Source: Lonicera japonica
Lineage: Eukaryota; Streptophyta; Magnoliopsida; Dipsacales; Caprifoliaceae
NCBI GenBank assembly: GCA_021464415.1
Contig: CM038467.1
Span: 20,981,011 to 21,045,010, forward strand
Direction: 5' to 3'
DNA: 64,000 nucleotides
This document shows, in pieces, positions 46,937-57,500 of this stretch. Every line of letters begins with the position of its first letter. The first letter of the stretch is position 1. Made by a program: the position numbers and the translations under genes. The notes under the pieces were generated by a model that was given only the letters and a program-made list of their open reading frames with translations, was not told the DNA's origin and made no database searches.

Positions 46937-49072
46937 GTCATTGATCATTAAAAATCTCAAAAGTTATAAAATAAAACAAGTAATGAAAGGGATGTCCTTA
47001 CCAACTATAATGTTGAGATAAAAACTAGGTGTGTCAAGTATTTTCCAACTATAATGTTGAAAGCATATGCATCAAAGAACAAAATCATACCAAAAACAAC
47101 TTGATGCCGGCTCCCAACGAAGAAACGCACATTTAAACTAAACAGCCACCTTTTTTAAAATCTAGACTTGTTTGCCATAAATGGATTTATTCTAGTAATT
47201 ACCATTTTTTCTCTAGTATATATCCATAGTTGCTACTTAGTGGCACTCAGTAAAAAGAACAAGATTTCTCAATTCTATAAGATGGTATTTAAACTGTTTC
47301 TCATTGCCTTTCCATAAGAATTCTCTTATAATCGTGGTTCAATGACATTGTTTTTGGGCTTTTGGCCAAAAACCCTTAATTTTTGGCTCAGTATTGATTT
47401 TGGATTAAGTTTGGGGTTAGAAAAAACAAAGTATTATTGAAATGGTTGACAATATATATTTCAACCAGGCGAGACACTTCAAATTGACGGAATAACTCTG
47501 CCAATTGAATCTATTTTCTAGAGGAAAAAAGAAAGGAAAAGGAAACTTGGATTGATAATTCCTTTGCCACATATTCATATGACAGTTTTAACAATAATAA
47601 TGCTAAATAGTAGCCATAGATGCAAGGAAATGCAATATAATCAAATGCAAGGAAACTATACCCAGTAAGGTCAAATGACCATTTAAGGTTCTAATTCAAG
47701 TTTAAGGTTATAATGTCTGGACTGTTAGGTCAAAATATTCACATCAGTTACAACCACAATCAACCAAACCATTATTAGGTCAAAATTGGTCAAAATGTGA
47801 AACTTACTTGGTTGGTGATGTTGGAGACGAAAGTAGGGAGGTGATGATGCCGATAGTGAAGCTTGGGATGATGATGTTTATGATTAAGACGAATATAGAA
47901 GATGAAGAATGAGCGAGTTTGTAAGGAAGAATGGGTGAGAAAAGATAGCGTGAGGGAGGAAAATGAGAGAGGAGATCGTGCGTGCGTTCTTTTGAAAAGG
48001 GGAAGCGGTGGAATGATTTTTTTTTCAATTTAATTATTAACTTAATTAACTTATTAATAAATGTATATAATTAGTTAATTACTTTGTGTAATAGTGGGAG
48101 TGGTAAAAGTGATTTGGGAGTGGAGAAGAGAAAGTAAGTTACCTTTTGGAGTGTTTGTAAGAAGTCGTCTAAAACTAAGTAATTATTGCTCTGCGAATAG
48201 CGCCCACCTATTTTAAATGCAGCACTCTTTATACCTATCAAAAGATTCTGTAGCACTTTATCTTGTTTAAATAATTATTTTGCCTATTGATAATTTGACA
48301 CACCACACATTTTTATATTTACTCCAATAATTAATAAAACACAAATTAATACACCACAAATTCATCCTACCACTCCAAGCCAAAAGCCAAGATATTACAC
48401 AACTAAGAAACAACGTACTCTTTCGCGTCCATTTTCATTTATATTTCTTTTGAAAATTCAAATTCTAAATTAGAAAAATGAAAGTTATTGTGTCTTATGT
48501 TGTGATAGAAGTGTAGAAATGATAATGTGTAATGAAATAAAAAAAGAATACACTCATATCTCACATTAAATTTTTATGTAAATTCTTTAAATAAAGAATA
48601 AAAAAGTTGCGAATTCTTAATTTGTAAAAACTAAGTGTAGGGGAAAAAATTTAGAAAAATCACTAAATTTGTGGTATCATAATTGTCAATGACAGGCTTT
48701 TGGTTTATAAAAATATAGTTATAGATGATATAACCGCAGGTTTTCCAAAAAAAAAATAGTAATAATAATATGATGAAAACATTGTACAAAAGTATAATTA
48801 GTAACTGAGGCGACAAGTGTGTTTGAGAGAAATAATTTTCCTAGAAATTAGGTAGAAGGGCTTATTATACATTGATTTTTACCAAAATTCCAATGAATAA
48901 TACTTTTTTGAATGAAGGGCCTATTTTTAATTGGTAATAGTGTAAGAGGCCTATTTTGTTTTATATTTTAAATGAATGTATTTGAATAAATTTAAATATC
49001 ATTTAATTAATAAAAACATGTTATGTATTACCTAAATTACCCTTTTTATGAAATTTACACAAAAAATATGGA
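46937..49072. other. Gene-poor spacer
   Basis: No supported gene. On the minus strand 47818-48010 has CT-rich, leader-like sequence ending in ACCAAG/TAAG, but I could not find following exons. Confidence 0.4.
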
Positions 49073-49280
49073 CTGCAAAGTTCATATTGCAGTAAAATAT
49101 GGACTGCAATATGAACTTTGCACTAAAAATATGGACTGCAAAGTTCACATTGCAGTAAAATATGGACTGCAATATGAACTTTGCACTAAAAATATCGACT
49201 GCAAAGTTCACATTGCAGTGAAATATGGACTGCAAAGTTCATATTGCAGTGAAATATGGAGTGCAAAGTTCATATTGCAG
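49073..49280. repeat. Minisatellite with invertible 20-bp cores
   Basis: Seven 20-bp cores at 49073, 49104, 49136, 49167, 49199, 49230 and 49261, spaced 31-32 bp. Five read CTGCAAAGTTCATATTGCAG (or one-base variants) and two (49104, 49167) read the reverse complement, giving the order F R F R F F F. Spacers of 11-12 bp are TAAAATATGGA-like. Core ends are CTGCA/TGCAG, a palindromic boundary. Both strands are open across the array, but that follows from the repeat. Confidence 0.93.
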
Positions 49281-49535
49281 TCATATTTTAATGCATATTA
49301 GTATTTTTTTAGTTTATTTTAAGGGTTGGGATGTCATTTTATAATGAAAAAAAAGACACATGTCATATTATCAATAAAATAAAAAATAGGCCCTTTATTT
49401 TTAAAAAAAATATTTCTTAACTTTAGTGTGAAAATCTTTCTCTAATAAGCCTTTTTTTTTAATTGCCCCATAATTTTCATTACGACTCGAGATAACATCA
49501 CCAAATTTAAGTCACGCAAACCTGAGTCTTGCACT

Positions 49536-50042
49536 CAGAGGCGGCCCAACCTCTAGGCAGCTGAGACCTAAGCCTAGGGCCCAGCCAATTAAAGGAACCC
49601 TTTTCAAGTTAAAGTGCACTAGCAAAATCCCCAACTTTGATAGAGCTATTTTTCTCTGCTCTCAAATAATTTGAAGTGGGAATCCACTTATTTTTCCAGT
49701 TTTAGTCCAACAGTGGCTACATATAAAAAACATTTTGACCATATACATATATAATACTCTCTTTCTCAAATTAATATTCTTACTTCTTTTGTTTTTTGAC
49801 ATATTTTAAATTAATAGCGTTGTTTCCTCTTTGGATCATTGATATTCAAAACTTCACTACAGAAAAAAAGGAAAGTGTATCCTTGATAACTTATTAATTT
49901 GAAATTCTTGTTTTCCTCAAATTAAAATGAGATTATTAAATTTAAACAAGAAAGTATAAAATTACATTGTTTAATAATATACGAAGTTCCACCTCACAAT
50001 TTCCGGCCCCCTAGGGCCCCAAGTTGGTTAGGGCCGCCTTCG
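49536..50042. mobile_element. hAT-type MITE with 8-bp target duplication
   Basis: A perfect 8-bp direct repeat CTTGCACT (49528-49535, 50043-50050) flanks inverted ends CAGAGGCGGCCCAACC and GGTTAGGGCCGCCTTCG. Size 507 bp, no coding capacity. The CAGAGGCGG-type terminus with 8-bp duplication is the hAT pattern. Confidence 0.88.
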
Positions 50043-50518
50043 CTTGCACTGATTAGGAAAAGAAAAAACTAAAAGTCTCGCCATACACTTAATACATAGT
50101 CATCTCCTTCTTTCTTTGACATAATAGTGTAAACATGTTTTAAAGAACTTGAATCAGCAACTTTTGATCAATATTTTATATAACTCAGGACTAATTCTGT
50201 TTATTGAACTAAATTTAGTATATAATTAATGTGATACAGATGCCTTAATTAATAAACAAAGCTCTAAGAAAATTTAATCATTTTATATATGTCAATTTAT
50301 TAGGGAGATAAAATGCGTTAGTATATCAACTATTGTAACGTATCAAGCTCTTTTTAGCTCAATATATTAGCATTTAATCTGCAACAACTTTTAAAATAAA
50401 ACTTTTCAAGTTGTGTTCCAAATTTTACATAGTGACTTTTATCTGTTAGATCGATGATCCTTCCACTATTTTCGCCTAATCTTTGCTAAATAGACAAATG
50501 CCTGTTTAATCAATAACA

Positions 50519-50590
50519 GCGTCTGTAGTCCAACGGTTAGGATAATTGCCTTCCAAGCAATAGACCCGGGTTCGACTCCCGGCAGACGCA
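50519..50590 (+). tRNA. tRNA-Gly (TCC)
   Basis: 72-nt cloverleaf: acceptor stem GCGTCTG pairs with CAGACGC, anticodon arm TTGCC-TTCCAAG-CAA reads UCC (glycine), T-arm GGGTTCGACTCCC. A T-rich stretch (TTTTTATTTTT) follows as the RNA polymerase III terminator. No intron. All structural positions look intact. Confidence 0.97.
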
Positions 50591-50716
50591 TTTTTATTTT
50601 TACCCATTCATGACATTTTTCATTCCACCCATCATCTCTTTTCTTTGTTGGTTTTGAAACCTAATCCAATTCATGTTATCTCAGTTTCTTGGACTAGAAA
50701 CAAATTTAATCTAAAT

Positions 50717-51450
50717 CAGTTTTGTGAAAACAAATATCCAATCCAGTTTAACTAATCATCTCTCCTTTGTTGGTTTTGGAACCTAATCCAATTAATGTTA
50801 TCTCGGTTTCCAATTTTTGTATTCTATCGGTCTAGAAACAAATTTAATCTAAATCAATTTTGTGAAGCAAATATCCAATCCAGTTTAACTAATCAGTTTT
50901 CTAAAACACATATCCAACCCAATTGGCCGAGTTACAACTTTTTATCATGACAAGATTTAGTACTTAGATTACAGTGTCCCAGAAAACAAAGAATTCTGCT
51001 CAGACTCCATTTGATAACAACATAAAAAATGATAAGAAAAATACTTGAGTATCTCACCACATGTCTCCAGTTTAACTTGAAAAATACTTGAAAAATACTT
51101 CAGTTTTGTGAAAACAAATATCCAATCCAGTTTAACTAATCATCTCTCCTTTGTTGGTTTTGGAACCTAATCCAATTAATGTTATCTCGGTTTCCAATTT
51201 TTGTATTCTATCGGTCTAGAAACAAATTTAATCTAAATCAGTTTTGTGAAGCAAATATCCAATCCAGTTTAACTAATCAGTTTTCTAAAACACATATCCA
51301 ACCCAATTGGCCGAGTTACAACTTTTTATCATGACAAGATTTAGTACTTAGATTACAGTGTCCCAGAAAACAAAGAATTCTGCTCAGACTCCATTTGATA
51401 ACAACATAAAAAATGATAAGAAAAATACTTGAGTATCTCACCACATGTCT
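50717..51450. repeat. 351-bp direct duplication downstream of tRNA-Gly
   Basis: Copy 1 is 50717-51067 and copy 2 is 51101-51450. They are nearly identical (for example CAATTTTG versus CAGTTTTG) and are separated by 33 bp containing AAATACTTGA repeats. A shorter diverged repeat of the first 60 bp lies inside each copy. Confidence 0.95.
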
Positions 51451-52267
51451 TGAATTTATTTCTCATCTTCTTACAAAAAATAATTATTTTTATTTTCTTT
51501 TTCTTTTTCCTTATTGTTATCCACAATGCGTAGTGTTCGTACGCATGAAGGATACGATCCAAAAACATCGTTTTCTTGTATTAAAAATGACAAAAATTCA
51601 CTTTACATGTTCTATGTTTTCTTTACAAGCCAAAATATAAAACCTAAGTATTCCCTCTGAATTGGTGGATTGATTGTGAGCAATATCAATAATCAGTCCC
51701 AAACATATCCAGTTTTCCATTCATCAACTATGGAATCAACCAACATCACACTCTCACAAGTTAATACTTTTTTTTTTCTTGCACAGCAAGCAGCACCGTG
51801 AAAATTATAAAGGGAAGCAAATTGCTATTTAATTAAACAAACACGCACGTTCATGTTGAAAATTACTAATGAGAGTGCGCACAAGTTTAGGATATCCTCA
51901 AACTCGAAACTAATAGAATATGACTTAGTGATTAATCTGTATAACTCAATTGATATGAACAGAGCGACAATCCATGAGCATCTCATATGCATCCTGCGCG
52001 CTGTCATATGCACCAAACGATGCATATTTGTCAAATCAATTTTGAAAGTTAAATAAAATTCATCAGTCAACATATGTACTATAGACGGGTGAATTTATTT
52101 CTCGGAAAGCAAACATATTTGTCAACATATGCCTTCTAAACATATTTGTCAATCCATGAGCATCTCTAACTTAATTTATTTATTCTCTTATAATTACTCG
52201 AGCAAATTATATATGGAAAAATTCCCATATATACTAAACGTACATACCATATATGCAGACTGAAGCT
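51451..52267. other. Spacer without supported gene
   Basis: AT-rich; short frames only. CAACATATG..CATATTTGTCAA repeats at 52070-52150 look like local slippage. Confidence 0.4.
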
Positions 52268-52560
52268 TTTGAGAAGGTAAATAGAGGATGGATTTTTTTT
52301 TGATAAAATTTGATGGAGATAATCTTTTTGATTAGTGGCTCATTTTCACCAAATTTGATTAAAAAATTCAACTAGAAACTGAGTTAACTAAATATCTAAA
52401 ATTTAATGGTCAGAAATGCCCATGTATATATATAATTTTTTAGCTAACCCACTACCTGTTGAATTTTTTTTTGAAATTTGGTGGAGATGATCTACTAAAC
52501 ATAGAGATCATATTCACCAAATTTCATCAAAAAAATCATCCGTAATTACACCCTTCAAAA
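52268..52560. mobile_element. Foldback element, third and most diverged copy
   Basis: The end TTTGAGAAGGTAAATAGAGG pairs with CCGTAATTACACCCTTCAAA. The interior has TTGATGGAGAT / ATCTC..CATCAA-type arms (AAATTTGGTGGAGATGATCT, CACCAAATTTCATCAAAAAA) shared with 44156-44559. It directly abuts the 3' side of the small ORF at 52647. Confidence 0.6.
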
Positions 52561-52646
52561 CCATAAACTTAGTATGTATGCAAAATGTCCCATACATATA
52601 TACACACATATATAAATATATATACATATGACATTCGCCATCTTCT

Positions 52647-52799
52647 TCAATCTATGAAACAAGATACAGCACCCATGATGACTGTCATGGCGAGAGAACT
52701 CATGTTGTTGAAAATGGAGGAGTAACGCATTTCTTGAAGATCCCACATGGTAGAAACCCAGAAACACACCCCATCAACAAGCCCTACCAAGATTCCCAT
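52647..52799 (-). CDS. Possible 50-aa membrane microprotein
   Basis: ATG at 52799 to TGA at 52647. The product starts MGILVGLVDGVCFWVSTMWD, then QEMRYSSIFNNMSS, then LAMTVIMGAVSCFID, so there are two hydrophobic segments around a polar middle. The upstream minus-strand sequence (52800-52960) looks like a plant leader: AT-rich with a CT run (ACACACTCTCTCTCTC), and AAGAAGATGG is a reasonable start context. I do not recognise a family. It may be the last exon or the only exon of a small gene, or chance. Confidence 0.45.
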   Translation of the reverse strand: MGILVGLVDGVCFWVSTMWDLQEMRYSSIFNNMSSLAMTVIMGAVSCFID

Positions 52800-53507
52800 C
52801 TTCTTCACTTCAATATATCGATCAGCTTGATTAAAAACTAGAACTTCAGTTCAATTATATTAATAAACATATGGTTCTTAGAGAGAGAGAGTGTGTGAAT
52901 TTGAATAATAACAAGAGAGGAAGGACACCATGAAACTTCTCGGTGCGGGTAAACTTAAAAAACAAGCATGAATAATGATCAGCTAACATGTGATAAATTA
53001 CGTAAGTAGTGCATGTTTGTTAATCTAGAGCTAGCTACCTGACAAAATGAAACGTAATACCATAATTCGGACACTGACTTTAAAGTTGGCAATTAATAGG
53101 TCAATACCGACGAGCTCTAGCCAAGGATGGATTCATGCATTGGATGGTGTGGTTGGGGGTTTCGGGGGGTGGGGTGGGGGGGGGGGGTTTTGTGACCGTC
53201 CCCCAAAATTTGTTAATTCCTACGATTATTTTGATATTTAACTATGAATATTTCAAAATTACAGAAATTTATCCTTTCAAAATTTATTAAAAAAAACAGG
53301 TACCCCAAGTATAAATATAAGACATATCTTACCAATATCGCAATATATGGTATTAATGTTAATTACAACAAGAAAAATAACAATATTTATCTATAAGTTG
53401 AATTCAATAGCAAAATATAAGAAGTAAACAAATGTATTAATACAATTATGTTATAAAATAATATAAATGGATTTTTTCAATACAAAATAAATCTTAATGA
53501 CGTGTGG

Positions 53508-53743
53508 TATTAGAATATGTAGATATGGTAGGATATATTATTAGAATTATCAATATGGTAGGATATATATATATGACATATGTATGAATGGTATATTTGA
53601 CTACCACCATAATTCCTAGAATTATGGGATATTATTTTATTTCCATGTATAGCCCATTCAATCCCTATTTAAGGGACCTTTGTATTCTTTCATTAATCAT
53701 AAAATAGAATTAATTCTCTCATCTTTCTCTCTAATCGTCAACA
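53508..53743 (+). repeat. 5' LTR of Copia-2
   Basis: 236 bp; contains CTATTTAAGG as a TATA-like element. Followed by TGGTATCAGAGG, the initiator tRNA-Met primer site (53744-53755). Confidence 0.93.
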
Positions 53744-54262
53744 TGGTATCAGAGGCAAAAACAAAACACAAACCCTAGCCGCCCTACCCCAACCACACAG
53801 CCACCACGAAACCCTCCTACACAACACCACGAAGTCACCCCAGACCACCACGCCCTCAGCCACATCAAGCCACATCAACCCTACCCTCAGATCTATCTTT
53901 TGTTCATTCGTTCGTCACGTACTGCGACTTAATCAAACCAAAAATCATACCATCATCATCGTCTCAAATAGACGATCCCAAAACCGTAAGAACCACCTCG
54001 ATTGAAGCAACCACGCGCTCTCACGCGCCGAGAAGACTACACCATTATTTCCGCGATTAAGCCACGCGCAGTCAGAACTAACTCAGACACACAGGTCAAA
54101 AGAAATCGACGTCCAAATATATTAACAAACAGCACGCAGCTCGACTGGCAACAGCATCAGGTTTCCTCAGATTTATCCAGAGTTCAAATCCCAGCCACTA
54201 CAACTTTTTTTCTTTATTTCAACATACACTTACCACTACTTGGTAAACTGCCACATCCGCTG

Positions 54263-54387
54263 ACACGTCATCTGCCACATAAGCGACCACGTCAGCACTA
54301 CTACCACGTCAGCCATACTGCCACGTCATCTGACACGTCAGCCATACTGCCACGTCACCTGACACGTCAACCCTACTGCCACGTCAG
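54263..54387 (+). promoter_or_regulatory. Array of eight CACGTCA motifs in the Copia-2 leader
   Basis: CACGTCA occurs eight times in 125 bp, in units such as CTGCCACGTCATCTGACACG. ACGTCA (inverse TGACGT) is the core bound by plant TGA-type bZIP factors. Direct binding is inferred only. Confidence 0.65.
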
Positions 54388-54395
54388 CTGACCCC

Positions 54396-54478
54396 GTTGA
54401 CCAGACCGTTGACTGTTGACCAGACCTTTGACCGTTGACCAGACCGTTGACCGTTGACCAGACCTTTGGCCGTTGACC
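54396..54478 (+). promoter_or_regulatory. 19-bp tandem array of W-box motifs in the Copia-2 leader
   Basis: Four units of GTTGACCAGACCGTTGACT (variants with CTTTGACC) plus a partial fifth give eight TTGACC/TTGACT W-boxes, the target of WRKY factors, ending about 100 bp before the gag start. Confidence 0.75.
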
Positions 54479-54578
54479 GGCAGAAATCCTTTCTGGCATT
54501 TTTCGACGTTCTGAACACAGCCACGGCCTCAGAATTTCCAGATTCAACCCCGATCACCAGGTATTCAACCTTACTTCA

Positions 54579-57500
54579 ATGGCTTCCGGCACTACTTCAA
54601 TAATTGGCTCATCTACAAAGGATACCCCTCTCATCATTCAAACTGAGGGATCCTCATTCAATATTGGCCTCCTACTCGATGAGACAAATTATGATATATG
54701 GTCTCAACTCATGAAAATGCACATTGCGGAGAAACAAAAATTCTCCTTTATTCAAAGTTCAGTCTCAATTTCGAAAGAAGGAACACCGGAGTTTGATAAA
54801 TGGTACCCCGATAATCAACGAGTCAAACGCTGGCTCTTAATGTCCATGAAACCCGAAATCATGAAACGCTACATTCGCATTCCTACAGCACAAATCACTG
54901 GCTACGGCATTTCATGATGGGGCCGATGAATTACAGGTTTTTTCTCTAAACCAACGAGCTTTTTCTGCCAAGAAGGGTGGGCGACCAATATCTGAATTTT
55001 ATGGGGAGTTGACAGAAATATTTAGCGAGCTGGACCATCGTGATAAAGTAATTATGGAAAGTCCTACTGATGTAGAGTCGTACAGGAGGTCAGTTCAATG
55101 CTTGAGAGTCCACATTTTTCTTACCGGGCTAGATAATGAACTTGAACAGATCCGGGGTGAAATTTTGCGAAAGGACCCAATTCTAGAACTAGAAAAGGTG
55201 TATGCCCTGGTTCGTCGTGAAGTTCTTCGACGACAAACAATGAGCCCAACAATAGATACTGTGGCTATGGTAGCCCGTAATCAAACTCCTTCTAATTCTA
55301 ATTGGCGAAATTCAGATAAGCGATCTGGTAATCGGCCAAATGACTCTCGGGGCTCCAACTCCAAATACCCCCATGCTCTGTCTGCGGACTTACCGGACAC
55401 TCGAAAAAGGCCTGCTATCAAATCATTGGCTATCCTGATTGGTGGAAGGATACTCGCAATCGCAAAACCGGTCCAAACACAGAGGGGGGTAACAAACAGG
55501 CCTCAGGCTTACTCACCACCACAAGCACATCAGGTATGGCTTTAAATTCTGTCTCTGTTTTGAATAATACATGGGTAATTGATTCTGGTGCCACTGATCA
55601 TATGACATCTAATTCAAACATGATTACACCCTTAATTCCATCACCTCAGACCTTTGTTTCCACAGCCAATGGTATTCCAGTTCCTGTGGTAGGAAAAGGA
55701 TCAGTCAATTTATTAGACACCCTGAACCTAAGCTCTGTCCTCGTAGTACCATCCCTAGATTATAATTTATTATCCGTTGCTCAAATAACTAATGCCTTAC
55801 ACTGTATTGTCATATTTTGGCCTTCTCATTGTGTTTTTAAGGACATTCAGACGAAGAAAACGATTGGTTGTGGCGTTAGGCGCGGAAAATTGTACTACCT
55901 GGACCTGGAGCTGAACAGTACAGATCGTTTGCATAAAGCCTTGAACACTAGTACATCTGAAAAGAAGATTGTCGATGAACTTTGGTTATGGCACCGTCGG
56001 TTAGGACACGCATCGTTTGGTTACTTAAAGAAACTATTTCCCAGTTTAATTAATAAAGTTGATTCTTCTGTCTTTCATTGTGAGACTTGTGAACTGGCTA
56101 AAAGCCATCGTACTTCATTTAAATCTTCATTAAATAAAAGTTCAGTTCCATTTATGATTATTCATTCTGATGTATGGGGTCCTTCTCACATTTCTTCTTT
56201 AAGTGGTATACGATGGTTTGCCACTGGTGCAAATGTCTCCAGATAATCAATCCCATGTGTTTGTGTATAGCCTTTTGCAACTAATCTTGCCTTGAATCTT
56301 TCGATTGTACCATCTGCTTTAAATTTTATAGTGTACACCCACTTGCAACCTACCTTCTTCTTTCCTGTTGGTAATTTTATAGTGTACACCCACTCGAATG
56401 ACGTGGATTTGTCCCATGAAATCAAAAAGTGAAGTTAGTGCTTTGTTCCAAGGATTTCATAAACAGATCCGTACACAGTATAACGCTACTATTCAAATTC
56501 TCTGCAGTGACAATGGTGGTGAATATATGAGTACAGAGTTACAGGCATTCTTCAAACTCCATGGAATCATTCATCAGACTACATGTCATTATACACCACA
56601 ACACAATGGGGTTGCCGAACGAAAAAATCGTCATCTGTTGGAAATAGTTCGGGCATCATTGATTGGCGCAAACACACCAACCTCATATTGGGGCGAAGCA
56701 CTGTCCTCGGCTGCCTATTTGGTAAACCACATTCCTTCCGCTACACTTGATTTTCAGACACCCTTCGAAGTTCTAGCTAAGTTTGTCTCGGCCCCTACCG
56801 TGTCCAATCTTCCTCCCCGGGTGTTTGGATGTGTCACATTTGTCCACTTACCAAAGGAACAACGGCATAAGCTTGAACCTCGCGCTCTCAAGTGCATCTT
56901 TGTCGGGTATGCAGCCTCTCAGAAAGGGTATCGGTGTTATCATCCTCCTACACAGAAACTGTACGTCACCATGGATGTTACGTTTCATGAAGAAACTATG
57001 TACTTTGATAGGACTAAACTTCAGGGGGAGCACTATAAGGAAGTTCAGTCATTTGGGAATGTCAATGAGGAAGAGACAAGCTCAATAGAAGTAGTTCCAA
57101 CGTTGACTTCAGGTTCACCACCAACAGCAGAGACAACCGAAACCCCACTACCCGTAAAGTTAACAGAAACAGCAAAAAGATTTTCTAGTGAAGTTGGGTC
57201 GTCTCCATCTCCGCATAACGCAAACAACCAATCGTCCTCTTCAAATATCCCTGAAACTGAAGTCTCCCAGGTATCTCCTTCTATTCCTATAAAGAAACTT
57301 CCTAACCGAGCAAATAGAGGTATACCTAAACCCACATATGACCCAGATTTTACCAGCAAAGCCAAATATCCCATGAGTAATTATGTGTCATATGATCAGT
57401 TAACTGCATCTAACAAATCTTTTGTGAATCAATTATCTTCTGTATCTATTCCTAATAGTGTGCAGGAAGCCTTATGTGATTCTAAGTGGAAATCAGCAAT

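Noticed and set aside
47804..48028. 74-codon minus-strand frame with a possible donor
   Set aside because: Sequence resembles a CT-rich leader; no downstream exon found, no family features.
49023..49301. 92-codon plus-strand frame and 67-codon minus-strand frame
   Set aside because: Both arise from the 31-32-bp minisatellite, which lacks stops in several frames by composition.
56186..56425. Minus-strand frame coding for RT-like residues
   Set aside because: It is the inverted RT fragment inside Copia-2, not a separate gene.
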